Below, piece after piece: positions 17,363 to 25,896 of a stretch of 64,000 nucleotides of DNA. The notes under the pieces were generated by a model that was not told the origin of the DNA, searched no databases, and was given only the letters and a program-made list of their open reading frames with translations. A program made the translations under genes and the position numbers. Origin of the DNA: Pseudomonadota bacterium. Lineage in GTDB: Bacteria; Chloroflexota; UBA6077; JAJPGT01. Numbering within the stretch: the stretch's first letter is position 1; each line of letters opens with the position of its first letter. The DNA is taken from positions 186,001 through 250,000 of the forward strand of contig JAJPGT010000052.1 in the NCBI GenBank assembly GCA_021325655.1, written 5' to 3'.

Positions 17363-18226
17363 TCAGCCCAGGTCGCACTCGTCCTGGTAGCCGGGGTCCT
17401 GGGTCACCCAGGTGTAGAGGCCAGCCTTACCCGCGGTCTTCTCGATGGTGAGCTGCGCGTTCTCCTGCCGCTGGAGCAGGCTGGTAGGCCGTGCCAGCCC
17501 GCCGCCCGTCATCCAGTCGAAGGCGCGCGATTCCTGCTCCATCGCGTCCACCTCGCGGTGGATACAGTCAGGATTGGGATCGAAGACCTGCTGGTAGGCG
17601 TGGCGCACTTCGTGGACGAGCACGGCCGCCGCCACGGCCGGGAGGTCCGAAGCCGCCTCAGCGCTAATCGTGACGCGGTTCGTCCGGGTGTTGTACACGC
17701 CCCAGGCGCCATCCAGAGGCGCGACCGTGACCCGCGCGCCGGAGCCGGACAGCCAGCCGGCGACGATGTCCGCCGCGGTGGCCTGCCCGGCGTCGCTGTC
17801 CACCATGGTGGCCTGCAGCGCCTCCCAGGCGGGGTAGAGCGCGGTGGGTAAGTCGCGGGGGTAGGGCGGTAGCGGAGCGCAGGGCTCGCCCCGCTCCCAG
17901 GGGAGAGTCTGGTCGTTGGGGCGGCTCTGCAACCCGCAGGGGCCGTTGATCCAGGTCGTCGCGCCATCGGTAAAGGCGGTCCAGTTGTCCGCCTTGCGCC
18001 AGACCAGCAGTCCGTGGGTGGTGGCCTGAAGGGTGTCGCCCGTCGCCGGATCGACGTGCTCGTCGTCGCGACAGTCGCCGACGATCTGCGGGATAAGCGC
18101 GTGCAGGGTGGCGAAGCCGAGGGTGAAGGTGCAGGGAGAGGGCGCCGGGGCGGCGAACCCCGTCATCCCGAATTGGGCATGGAGCAGGATGACGGCGAGC
18201 AGAGCCAGAAGGTGGTTCCGGCGCAT
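17363..18226 (-). CDS. Secreted putative metallopeptidase with HExxH motif
   Basis: A 287-residue protein with a Sec signal (hydrophobic residues 6-20, cleavage near AFA-AP). A first module (about 35-105) holds GDCRDDEHVDPATGDTLQ, LLVWRKADNWTAFTDG and a WINGPCGLQ end, which from memory recurs in secreted Chloroflexota proteins. The second half has LVHEVRHAYQQ with HEVRH at 205-209 and acidic residues downstream (EQESRAFDW) that could give the third zinc ligand. A gluzincin-like peptidase is likely but unproved. It starts 41 bases after the M20 amidohydrolase gene and may share its transcript. Confidence 0.6.
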   Translation of the reverse strand: MRRNHLLALLAVILLHAQFGMTGFAAPAPSPCTFTLGFATLHALIPQIVGDCRDDEHVDPATGDTLQATTHGLLVWRKADNWTAFTDGATTWINGPCGLQSRPNDQTLPWERGEPCAPLPPYPRDLPTALYPAWEALQATMVDSDAGQATAADIVAGWLSGSGARVTVAPLDGAWGVYNTRTNRVTISAEAASDLPAVAAAVLVHEVRHAYQQVFDPNPDCIHREVDAMEQESRAFDWMTGGGLARPTSLLQRQENAQLTIEKTAGKAGLYTWVTQDPGYQDECDLG

Positions 18227-18267
18227 GCGACGCGTCCCTCCCCTCGCCCGGCACGCCCAGGCCTCGC

Positions 18268-19632
18268 TTAGATCTCTACCCCGGTCCAGGAGGGCGGGTC
18301 GCTGGCGGGGAAGGACTGCGCCGATTCGAAGGTCACCTCATCCGCCTCCGCCTCGAGCAGTGGCTGAGCTGGCTCCTCCACAATAGCCTGTGGCCGCGGC
18401 CGCGCCGGCGGCCGCCCCGGCGGGAGCGCGCCCAGCAGGCGGAGCACCGAGCCGGCCATGACTGTCAGTCCGGCGCGGAGCGCCCGCTCGTCGAGGTCGA
18501 AGCGCGGATGATGCGAGGCCCAGGTGAGGCCCTGCTCCGCGTTGCCGACGCCGAGGAACCAGAACACCGCTGGCGCTACGCGGGAGTAGGCGTGGAACGA
18601 CTCGCCGGTGAGCCGTGGCAGCGGCAGGATAACCACCTGCTCGGGGCCGAGCAGGTCCCGCGCCACCTCTGCCACGAGTTGGGTGAGCGTTGGATCGTTG
18701 ACGACCGGGGGCAGGTACGGTTGATAGCGCAGGTCGTGGCGGCACCGCAGCGCCGCGGCCACTCCGCCGACGAGGCGTTCGAGCCGCTCGGGCAGGCTGG
18801 GTCGGAGCGCCTGGTCCGAGACCCGGACCGAGCCGCTCAACTCCACCCGGTCCGCCAGAATATTCGCCCGCTGGCCGCCCTGGATTGTTCCGACGTGGAC
18901 GATGACCGCCTCCAGCGGGTCCACCTCGCGGCTGGCGAGTGTCTGCAGTGCGGTGATGACGTGCGCGGTGGCGACGATCGCATCTGCCCCTTTCTGGGCG
19001 GTGGCGGTGTGCGCCGTGGCGCCGAGCACGGTGAGCTGAAACAGGTCGAAGCCGGTCATCATTACCCCAGGGCGTAGCGCCACCTGGCCGGCCGGATACT
19101 CGGGGTAGACGTGCAGGCCCAGCACAGCGTCCGGGCGGGGGTCAGCCAGCACTCCCTCGGCCAGCAGGCGCTCCGCGCCCGGCTCCAGCCCGCTGTCGAG
19201 CGATTCCTCGCCCGGTTCGAAGATGAACAGCACCGTGCCGGCCAGCGCCTCCCGTAGCCGCGCCAGGAGGCTGGCGGCGCCGAGCGCAATCGCCAGGTGG
19301 GCGTCGTGGCCGCAGGTATGCGCTACCCCGGGCACGCGGGACAGCACCGGCTTGTCACCCTCCTCCTGGACCGGCAGGGCGTCCATGTCGGCGCGCAGCG
19401 CGATCGTCGGCCCCGGCCGCCCACCGCGAAGCACACCGATCACGCCGGTGCCGGCGGCGCCGCGGACCTCCAGCCCGAGGTCCCGCAGCACGGCCGTGAC
19501 GGCAGCGCCGGTGCGATATTCCTGATATGCGAGCTCGGGGTGCGCGTGGAAGTCGCGCCGCCATTCCACTAGCCGCGGCTCTAGCTCGTCCACCAGTGCC
19601 AGGAGCTCGTCACCCAGGTTAGCGCTTTCCAT
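18268..19632 (-). CDS. M20-family amidohydrolase with a C-terminal SFPASDPPSW tail
   Basis: A 454-residue M20D metallohydrolase, of the kind that cleaves N-acyl amino acids, indole-3-acetyl or hippuryl conjugates. The di-metal ligands are visible in ALRADMDALPV, HTCGHDAHLAIALGAA and EPGEESL, with HVYPEYPAG further on. After the catalytic part (about residue 400) come a Pro/Arg linker and an unusual tail ending SAQSFPASDPPSWTGVEI. That tail motif is known from small stand-alone bacterial proteins and is not normal for M20 enzymes. The start is an ATG at 19632. Confidence 0.87.
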   Translation of the reverse strand: MESANLGDELLALVDELEPRLVEWRRDFHAHPELAYQEYRTGAAVTAVLRDLGLEVRGAAGTGVIGVLRGGRPGPTIALRADMDALPVQEEGDKPVLSRVPGVAHTCGHDAHLAIALGAASLLARLREALAGTVLFIFEPGEESLDSGLEPGAERLLAEGVLADPRPDAVLGLHVYPEYPAGQVALRPGVMMTGFDLFQLTVLGATAHTATAQKGADAIVATAHVITALQTLASREVDPLEAVIVHVGTIQGGQRANILADRVELSGSVRVSDQALRPSLPERLERLVGGVAAALRCRHDLRYQPYLPPVVNDPTLTQLVAEVARDLLGPEQVVILPLPRLTGESFHAYSRVAPAVFWFLGVGNAEQGLTWASHHPRFDLDERALRAGLTVMAGSVLRLLGALPPGRPPARPRPQAIVEEPAQPLLEAEADEVTFESAQSFPASDPPSWTGVEI

Positions 19633-19690
19633 GGCACCCTCCCCAGGGCTCGGTGCGCTGGTCGTCCTGTTTCACGCCGAGCCTCAAGGG

Positions 19691-19699
19691 ATGGTACCA
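19691..19699 (-). promoter_or_regulatory. Possible extended -10 promoter of the M20 gene
   Basis: On the minus strand TGG (19697-19699) precedes TACCAT (19691-19696), an extended -10 arrangement about 60 bases upstream of the M20 start. It resembles the TGGTACAAT elements before the formate dehydrogenase gene at 41.7 kb and glcD. The GGTACC core is also a restriction-type palindrome, so the resemblance could be chance. Confidence 0.3.
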
Positions 19700-19763
19700 C
19701 CCGCTCGGCCGGGCCTGGTCCAGGCGCATAGGGGCCGCACGGGCGCTGTGCCCGCGGGCACAG

Positions 19764-20001
19764 CTATGGGTTGACCTTCTGGGGCGGAAGCTGGGTGTTG
19801 TCGACGGCTGGGAGCTCTTCTGCCGGCAGGCGCACGCCCACTGCACGCGGGTGCTCGCCACGCTCGTCGCCCGCGGCGTGCTCCTTGCAGCCGGGCGGAG
19901 CAGTTGGGGCAGCAGAAGACGTAAGAGCCGGTGACTACCCGGGTTGTGGAGTTGACGATCGGGGTCCCACAGTTGTCGCAGCGCGTGGTCGCGTTGGTCA
20001 T
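19764..20001 (-). pseudogene. Small metal-binding protein, frameshifted
   Basis: The first part reads MTNATTRCDNCGTPIV and then VTGSYVFCCPNCSAR, giving two CxxC pairs typical of a small treble-clef or ribbon metal-binding protein. After SAR (near 19900) the same frame turns into Arg-rich sequence. A +1 shift instead gives a normal coding stretch (CKEHAAGDERGE... to ...LPPQKVNP) with high GC at third positions and a TAG at 19764-19766. The span, 238 bases, is one more than a multiple of three. One extra base in a GC-rich run explains this: either a real frameshift or a sequencing error. Unshifted, the frame runs on to 19684. Confidence 0.6.
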
Positions 20002-20151
20002 GCACGCTCTCATGGCGGCCTGTCGTCGCAGTCGCTCCGGCTGGCGTGTGTCAGCCGCACTCAGCAGAGCAGGGGGTGTTCCAGTGGACCGGCGGGGCAG
20101 AGCCCGGGGCCAGGCGGCGGCCCCGGGCGGACGCCGTCGCGCCGAAGCGTG

Positions 20152-20742
20152 TTAGCGGGGCGGCGCGGCGAGCTGCTGGTCGAGCAGGCTGCGCAGGGTG
20201 TCTTCGGCCATCGGGCCGATGAAGCGGCGGACGAGCTGGCCGTTCTGGTCGATCAGGAACTTCTCCGGCACCCCGGCCAGGCCATATTCGATGGCCACTT
20301 CGCCCGTGGGGTCGGTGCCGTTGGGATAGGTGAGGCCGAACTGGCGGACGTAGTCGAGCGCATCCTTCTGCTCGTCGAAAATGTTGATCCCCAGGAGCAC
20401 CACCCCGCGGTCGCGGTACGCCTCCCAGACCCGCTCCAGGCCGGGCGCTTCATCCCGACAGGGCTGGCACCAGGAGGCCCAGAAGTCCAGGAGGACAACC
20501 TTGCCGCGCTGCTCAGCGAGGGTGAAGCGGTCGGGGCGCGGGGCGAACAGATCGACCGTGAAGTCGTGGGCGGGCTTGGGTGTCACCGCGACCTCGCCGA
20601 ACTGGTTGCGCACCGGCACGCCGCCAACAGTTTCGCGGCCCTGGATGCTCAAGCCATAGGCGAGCAGGGCGAGAATGGCAGCCACGGCCAGGGCGATCGC
20701 CAGCGCCGGGAGCAGGGGGCGCCGGGGCGTTTGGACCGCCAT
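20152..20742 (-). CDS. Membrane-anchored thiol-disulfide oxidoreductase (TlpA/ResA type)
   Basis: A 196-residue thioredoxin-fold protein with one N-terminal membrane helix (residues 12-30) and the extracytoplasmic active site WASWCQPC, followed by the family's GINIFDEQKDAL and the cis-Pro loop GVPEKFLID. Such proteins reduce apocytochrome c or other exported thiols. It starts 7 bases after the VanW-like gene's stop, so the two are one transcription unit. No cytochrome c maturation genes are in view, so the substrate is unknown. Confidence 0.88.
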   Translation of the reverse strand: MAVQTPRRPLLPALAIALAVAAILALLAYGLSIQGRETVGGVPVRNQFGEVAVTPKPAHDFTVDLFAPRPDRFTLAEQRGKVVLLDFWASWCQPCRDEAPGLERVWEAYRDRGVVLLGINIFDEQKDALDYVRQFGLTYPNGTDPTGEVAIEYGLAGVPEKFLIDQNGQLVRRFIGPMAEDTLRSLLDQQLAAPPR

Positions 20743-20748
20743 GAGGAG

Positions 20749-22905
20749 CTAGCCGCCCGGGGTGGGCGTCGGCTTCGCCTTGCGCTTGCTGCTGGGCGTC
20801 GGGGTCGACACGGGCTGGCCCGCGTTCGCCGGGCTGGGGTTGTTCGCCCGCGTTGCCGTGGGCTGGGCAGCCGGGGCGGGCGGAGGCGCCGTGGCCGCGG
20901 GCGGAGGCGGAGTCGGCTGCGCGGGAGCGGCGGTCGGCGGGGTTGGGGTCGGGGCCACGACTTCCTTCGTCTCAGCCGGCGTGGCGACCGGGTTCGCGGT
21001 GGAGGCTGGGCTCGGGGTCGGCGCCGTGCCCGGGGCCGGGGCGGGCGGGTTGTACAGCGGCACCCCCGCGGGCTTGCCCTTGCTCCCGATCATGGTGACG
21101 TCGCTCGACGGCTGGTAGGTGGAGGTAAGCTTGAGGGTCCGCACCTCACCATTGTGCGTCACCCGGCGGACAATTTCCACATCGAAGCCGTCGCGCGCGG
21201 CGGAGACGTGTAGCTTCCAGCCCCACGGCATGTCGGGGCGCTCCTCGTAGTGCGGAGTGGGATCCGCTTTGCGCTGGTTCGTGATGACCGGCTTGTCGAC
21301 GTCTACCGTCCAATCCGGCTTGGTGCCGTACAGCGCGAAGTTCACGGTGGACTCGTCGGTCCACGACTGGATGAGCAGGTAGTTCGGCGTGTTGTTGATG
21401 AACTTGAAGTCCAGCCCGGATGCTTCGTCCACGGTCGCGTCCAGGCCCACCGTTCCGTGCGAGGTGTAGGCCGGAATCCAGTACAGGTGCCAGTTCCGCT
21501 CCTCGATCTGGTAGCCGGACCAGAAGACCGGCTGGAACAGTGTCGTCGCCACCTGGCAGATCCCGCCGGCCACCGAGGGAACGGTCTTGACCCCGCTGCT
21601 GCTGGTTTCCAGCCCATAGCCCCACTCGAAGCCTGCATCCAGCGTGGTAGGGCCAACTTCCTTGTTGAAGGAGAAGGTCGCTCCCGGCGCAACGACGACT
21701 CCGTTCAGCCGCGACGCGGCGAGCTTGATGTTGTGCTGCTTCTCCGGGATCGACCCGGCGAAGCTGGTCGAGCCGGACTCGATCAGCTCACGGATGCCCA
21801 TGTTCGGGATGTCACGCGTGTCCACTGCCGGCTTGGCCACGTCGACCGGCAACGCCAGGGTGTGATCGTCGGACTGGAGCGCCTGCAGCGCGGCTTGGAC
21901 GGCGGCATCCACGTCCAGCTTCCGTCCCTCGCGGCTCTCGCGCAGCACCCCGATCTTCCCGCCGTTCCAGGAGAGCCGGGCGTTCTGCGGCTCCTGGTCG
22001 ATCTGGCTGGCAATCTGGGTGAGCTGCTCCCGCAACGGCGCGTCGTCCAGCTTGATGCGCCAGGTTTGTCCATCCGAGGCCTCGAACGAGAGCATGCGAG
22101 CGATGGTGGCTCGGTCCACCGTCCAGCGCTGCTCGCCAAAGGTGAGCGTCAGCGGCGCGGCCAGGATGCGCTGGGCGGCAGCGTGGGCATCGGCGAGCTG
22201 CGCCTCGGTCGTCTTCGGCGGCGTCTCCCTGACCAAGGGGGCCAGATCGATACTGCCCCCTTCCAGCAGCGCACCGCGCAGGCGCGCCTCCACCTGCGCC
22301 ACGTCGAGGCTGCGGCCGGGGGCGCCGGGCCGAAAGTCCAGCGCCAGGTCCGGCGTGACCGCCAGATGCGCCTCTTCGACTGGACGATCGATCTGCGCCG
22401 CGAGCGAGCGGACGTAGGCAGACAGCGCCGCCGAATCCGGGTTCGCTGGCGTCCAGGCGACGTCGGCACCGGAGGAGAGCGCGGAGAACAGATCGCCCAA
22501 ACGGGTGGGCAAGCTGCCTTCGCGGCCGACCCGGAAGGCGGCCTCGGCGAGCGGACGCGGGTCCAGACGCAGCCCCAGCTCCGCCGCGGAGATGCGCCAG
22601 GCCTGGTCGTTCAGCCGCAGGGTCACCTCGGTGCGCTCGAGCGCCGCGGTGCGCTGGGCAAGCCGCGCCTCAGCCTCCTCGCGTGTGGCACCGCCCAGCT
22701 CGACACCCAGGGCGGCGACACCGGGGTACACGCGCTCGGCGTACACCACCTGCAGCGCCGCCAGGGCGACGAGCAGCAGCGCCAGCGGGGCGGCGAGCAG
22801 CAGACCAAGCGGCGGCGGAGGAGAGGCTCGACGGCTCCGTCTCGGCGCGCTCCGCCGTACCCGCCGAATGGGGGGACGGGCCGGACTGCGCGTGGTGACG
22901 GCCAT
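20749..22905 (-). CDS. Membrane-anchored VanW-family cell-wall protein with PG_binding_4 domains
   Basis: A 718-residue protein. A basic, Pro/Arg-rich start leads to one membrane helix (about 33-55, LLLAAPLALLLVALAAL). Then come repeated PG_binding_4 (YoaR-like) segments (about 60-360), the VanW domain (about 375-520; SRLNGVVVAPGATFSFN, SVAGGICQVATTLFQ), a G5-like region, and a long Pro/Thr/Ala tail from about 600. This layout is common in Gram-positive and Chloroflexota envelope proteins and is not evidence of vancomycin resistance. The tail probably spans or binds the wall. It is followed by the TlpA-like gene. Confidence 0.87.
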   Translation of the reverse strand: MAVTTRSPARPPIRRVRRSAPRRSRRASPPPPLGLLLAAPLALLLVALAALQVVYAERVYPGVAALGVELGGATREEAEARLAQRTAALERTEVTLRLNDQAWRISAAELGLRLDPRPLAEAAFRVGREGSLPTRLGDLFSALSSGADVAWTPANPDSAALSAYVRSLAAQIDRPVEEAHLAVTPDLALDFRPGAPGRSLDVAQVEARLRGALLEGGSIDLAPLVRETPPKTTEAQLADAHAAAQRILAAPLTLTFGEQRWTVDRATIARMLSFEASDGQTWRIKLDDAPLREQLTQIASQIDQEPQNARLSWNGGKIGVLRESREGRKLDVDAAVQAALQALQSDDHTLALPVDVAKPAVDTRDIPNMGIRELIESGSTSFAGSIPEKQHNIKLAASRLNGVVVAPGATFSFNKEVGPTTLDAGFEWGYGLETSSSGVKTVPSVAGGICQVATTLFQPVFWSGYQIEERNWHLYWIPAYTSHGTVGLDATVDEASGLDFKFINNTPNYLLIQSWTDESTVNFALYGTKPDWTVDVDKPVITNQRKADPTPHYEERPDMPWGWKLHVSAARDGFDVEIVRRVTHNGEVRTLKLTSTYQPSSDVTMIGSKGKPAGVPLYNPPAPAPGTAPTPSPASTANPVATPAETKEVVAPTPTPPTAAPAQPTPPPPAATAPPPAPAAQPTATRANNPSPANAGQPVSTPTPSSKRKAKPTPTPGG

Positions 22906-23035
22906 GACGTCTCCAGGGTGTGCAGGGTCTGGCCAGAGCGAGGGCCGCGCCTCCGGCGCGGCGAGGGCCAGGACCCCAGTGTACCGGAGCGCCGTGAGCG
23001 GAGGAAAGCCGGCCGCAGCGCCCGTTTTCGCGAAT

Positions 23036-23403
23036 TCAGGTAGTGCTCTCGGGAGGCGGCGCGGCCGGGGGAGGGGCTGGTTCGCCGGCGCACCAGCGCT
23101 CGGCCCAGCGGTGCAGCTCGCGGAGCACCCGCTGCAGGTCGCGCCCCTTGTCGGTCAAGGAGTACTCAACCGCGACGGGTGCACTGGCGCTGACGCGCCG
23201 GGCGACGATGCCTCGGCCTCCAGCTCCTTGAGCCGTTCGGAGAGCATCCGGTCGCTGAGCCCCTCGACTGCGAGCGACAGGGTGCCGAAGCGGCAGGGGC
23301 CATCCAGCAACGCGTGGACGATCAGCCCGGTCCAGCGCTTACTGAACAGCGCAACGGCACGTTGAAAGGCGGGGCAGGCACGCGACCCGTTCCGCATGTC
23401 CAC
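23036..23403 (-). pseudogene. HxlR-family transcriptional regulator, frameshifted
   Basis: The N-terminal 67 residues are a clear HxlR winged helix (CPAFQRAVALFSKRWTGLIV, then LSDRMLSERLKELEAE). The frame then breaks near 23210. Shifting by one base restores the family's wing and C-terminus (IVARRVSASAPVAVEYSLTD, then KGRDLQRVLRELHRWAERW) up to a TGA at 23036-23038. The span is 368 bases, one short of a multiple of three, so one base, probably a G in a GGC codon, is missing. HxlR proteins sense thiol or electrophile stress. It is divergent from a small zinc-ribbon gene, the usual position for an autoregulator and its target. Sequencing error or recent pseudogene. Confidence 0.75.
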
Positions 23404-23441
23404 CTCCGCCCTTCATTCTACGCTAACAAGAGAGAAGTAAC

Positions 23442-23471
23442 TGGAAAAATGTAAGTACAAACGCGTATACT
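23442..23471 (+). promoter_or_regulatory. Candidate promoter in an A+T-rich divergent intergenic region
   Basis: The 160 bases between the HxlR gene and the zinc-ribbon gene are the most A+T-rich in the area. TATACT (23466-23471) makes a good -10, with TGGAAA (23442-23447) as a poor -35 at 18 bp. Two similar steps, GTAACT (23436-23441) and GTAAGTAC (23451-23458), overlap the promoter and could be a regulator site, but no clear HxlR palindrome is seen. Confidence 0.35.
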
Positions 23472-23564
23472 GCATCGTGTCGAGATATCGCTCGCTCCCG
23501 CCGGGAGCCCGCCGATGAGCAGCCCGGGGCGCCGGGCCAAGGAGAAAGGCAGGCCCGTTTATTC

Positions 23565-23870
23565 ATGGCCACGATGATCACCTACGAGATTGCGGATGTT
23601 ACCTGTATGCTCTGCGGCCGCCTCTGCGGCACCGCCAAGCGTGAAGGGCAGGGGACTCCGCTGTACTTCCGCAGCCGCGAGGGCGGCGAGTGGCGCCAGG
23701 TCCGCGCAATCAGCGGACTGCGCTGCCCGAGCTGCGGCGGCTCGCTGTACCTGGATGAGTTCGAGCTCAAGCGCGAGTTCACTGCAGAGGCGTTTCTGGA
23801 GGAGGACGCCGCGCGCCCACGCCGGGGACGCCCCCCGCGCCCGTTCCGCATCCCCAGCCAGGCCGCCTAA
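23565..23870 (+). CDS. Small zinc-ribbon protein with an AT-hook-like tail
   Basis: A 101-residue protein with two Cys pairs, CMLCGRLCG (near residues 14-22) and CPSCGGSLYLDE (near 54), the latter a standard zinc-ribbon knuckle. The C-terminus holds PRRGRPPRPFR, which resembles an AT-hook (GRP core with flanking basic residues). It may therefore touch DNA, though this is inference. An alternative ATG lies three codons in. It is divergent from the HxlR gene and closed by a strong terminator. Confidence 0.7.
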   Translation: MATMITYEIADVTCMLCGRLCGTAKREGQGTPLYFRSREGGEWRQVRAISGLRCPSCGGSLYLDEFELKREFTAEAFLEEDAARPRRGRPPRPFRIPSQAA

Positions 23871-23889
23871 CCCAGTCCGTCCGGCACAG

Positions 23890-23932
23890 CAGCGGTCCCG
23901 AGGCGCCGCTGGCGCCTCGGGACCGCTGTTTT
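23890..23932 (+). terminator. Strong intrinsic terminator
   Basis: A perfect 18-bp stem (23890-23907 with 23911-23928) with the loop GCT is followed by TTTT (23929-23932). It lies 20 bases after the zinc-ribbon gene and before the convergent proline dehydrogenase gene. Confidence 0.85.
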
Positions 23933-23946
23933 CCCGGCGGCGCGGG

Positions 23947-24870
23947 TCACCGCCGCTGCAGCCCCTCGGCCAGCAGGCTGTACAGCACGAACATCAGGTT
24001 CGCCGGCCGCTCCGCGAGACGGCGCATCAGGTAGGGGTACCAGGCCTCACCATAGGGGACGTAGACCCGCACGTTGTAGCCGAGCTTGGCCAGGCGCGTC
24101 TGGAGATCGCGCCGCACCCCATACAGCATCTGGAACTCGAAGCGAGACGGGGGGATGCGCTGCTGCTGGGCAAACCGGACCGCGTGGCGCAGCAGCCGCG
24201 CGTCGTGTGTCGCCAGCGCTGGGTAGTTCCCCTTGAGCAGCAGCCGCTCCATCAAGCGGCGGTAGTTGGCGTCGATCTCGGCCCGCGATTGGAACGCGAC
24301 GTCGCTGGACTCTAGGTAGGCCCCTTTGCAGAGCCGAACCCGCACCCCGGCCCCGATCATCGCATCCACGTCGTCCGAGGTGCGATACAGGTAGGCTTGC
24401 AGCACCACCCCCACGTGGTGCGACCGCTCCCACAGCCGCCAGAACAGCGCGAGCGTGCGATCCGTGTAGGCGCTGGACTCCATGTCGATTCGGACGAACC
24501 CGTTGAGCCGGGTAGCGCACTCGACGACCCGGAGGAGGTTGTCGAAGCAGAACGAATCCGAGATGTCCAGACCCATCTGCGTCAGCTTGAGCGAGACGTT
24601 CGGCTCGACCCCGGCCTGGTGCAGCGCCGCCAGCGCCTCCAGGTAGGAGTCGGCCGCCGCCCGTGCCTCCGCTTCGTTGGTGACGCTTTCGCCCAGATAG
24701 TCGAGCGTGGCCAGGATACGCTGCGCGGCGAGCGCCTGCGCCACCACGACTCCGTCTTCCAACTGCTCGCCGGCGACGAACCGCAGCGCCAGACTGCGGA
24801 GCAGCCCGTACCGCATCGCCAGGCGGTACAGAAACCGCTGGTTGGCCAGAAACAGCAGCAGACTCCTCAT
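23947..24870 (-). CDS. Proline dehydrogenase
   Basis: A 307-residue mono-functional PRODH, the FAD enzyme that oxidises proline to pyrroline-5-carboxylate. The barrel motifs are present: VSLKLTQMGLD (about 93-103), FVRIDMESSAYTD, RVRLCKGAYLES (the flavin-binding Lys region), ATHDARLL, and the C-terminal substrate helix YGEAWYPYLMRRLAERP with the paired Arg residues. The start is the ATG at 24870 (MRSLLLFLANQRFLYR), typical of Gram-positive/Thermus-type enzymes. No P5C dehydrogenase gene is adjacent. Confidence 0.9.
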   Translation of the reverse strand: MRSLLLFLANQRFLYRLAMRYGLLRSLALRFVAGEQLEDGVVVAQALAAQRILATLDYLGESVTNEAEARAAADSYLEALAALHQAGVEPNVSLKLTQMGLDISDSFCFDNLLRVVECATRLNGFVRIDMESSAYTDRTLALFWRLWERSHHVGVVLQAYLYRTSDDVDAMIGAGVRVRLCKGAYLESSDVAFQSRAEIDANYRRLMERLLLKGNYPALATHDARLLRHAVRFAQQQRIPPSRFEFQMLYGVRRDLQTRLAKLGYNVRVYVPYGEAWYPYLMRRLAERPANLMFVLYSLLAEGLQRR

Positions 24871-25078
24871 CCGGGCCGGCCCGCAGGGTGGAATGCATAC
24901 CTGGGAGAAGCGATCCGGGCGTACACCGCGGCTCCCGCCTGCGCGAGTAGTGGGGACAGGGACAGGTAGGGCGTCCTCGCACATCCTATCCGAGGTCGGG
25001 CTCGCGCTGCTCAGCGCTCGGCGTGCAGGCGCCCATCCTCGCACGGTACAAGTACAGCACGAGGACGAGAAACGAGCC

Positions 25079-25855
25079 ATGCCGATCGCCGCGATCACGT
25101 TCGACCTGTGGGGCACGGTGCTGTGGCCCCGCGATCCGGAGGGCAAGTTCGAGCGTCGGATGGCCCTGCTGCTGGACGTCGTGCGAGCCGCCGGGGTGCC
25201 GTGCACCCGGGAGGTGCTGGCGGCGGCCTGGCACGAGACGTTCCGCGAGGCGGATGCGCTCATTCGGGAGCGGCTGGAGGACATCGGCCCGCCCGGGCGC
25301 TGGCAGATGCTGGCGCGCCGCCTCGGGCTCCCCGACGGCGCGGTGCCCTATGAGGTGGTCGAGGCGATCTACCAGGACCTGACGCTGGAGTTCCCCCCGC
25401 CGCCGATGCCCGGCATCCACGCCGCGCTTGACCGCCTGGCCGGCCGCTACCGGATCGGGCTGATCTGCAACACCGGCGTCACGGGGGGGCGGGTGCTGCG
25501 CCAGGTGCTGGCCGACCACGGCCTGCTCGGCTACTTCGACACTACCGTCTTCTCGAACGAGTTCGGCCGGGTCAAGCCAGACCCCAGCATCTTTCGGCAC
25601 ACGCTCGACCAGCTTGGCGGCGTCGCCCCGAACCGGGCACTGCATCTGGGCGACCTGGAGGAGCTGGACGTGGATGGCGCCCTGGCGACGGGGATGTACG
25701 CGTTCCGCTACGTCTACCCGGAGCTGCAAGAGCTGCCGGTGGCGAGCCGCGCCCACCGGGTGCTCCACGACTGGGCGGAGCTCCCCGCCGCGCTGCGGGC
25801 GCTGGAAGACGGCGCTCTGGCTGAGCGGGACCTCGGGGCCGTGACACACCTGTAG
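25079..25855 (+). CDS. HAD-superfamily hydrolase
   Basis: A 258-residue phosphatase-like protein. Motif I is FDLWGT, so the usual second Asp is Trp; this occurs in haloacid-dehalogenase-type subgroups and puts the general acid in question. Motif II is ICNTG, motif III Lys is in GRVKPDPSIF, and motif IV is HLGDLEELDVDGA. The cap domain lies between residues 20 and 95. The start is the ATG at 25079, with GAGGACGAG upstream. Substrate unknown. Confidence 0.82.
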   Translation: MPIAAITFDLWGTVLWPRDPEGKFERRMALLLDVVRAAGVPCTREVLAAAWHETFREADALIRERLEDIGPPGRWQMLARRLGLPDGAVPYEVVEAIYQDLTLEFPPPPMPGIHAALDRLAGRYRIGLICNTGVTGGRVLRQVLADHGLLGYFDTTVFSNEFGRVKPDPSIFRHTLDQLGGVAPNRALHLGDLEELDVDGALATGMYAFRYVYPELQELPVASRAHRVLHDWAELPAALRALEDGALAERDLGAVTHL

Positions 25856-25896
25856 CCGCGCCGGCCTCCGCCCGACACCCGGGGCGCCGCCCGCGG

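Noticed and set aside
20752..21050. The Pro/Thr/Ala-rich end of the VanW gene as a DNA repeat array
   Set aside because: It is a low-complexity coding tail with irregular units, not spaced direct repeats.
20749..22905. Calling the VanW protein a vancomycin-resistance gene
   Set aside because: VanW domains with PG_binding_4 repeats are common wall proteins; no vanA/H/X genes are nearby.
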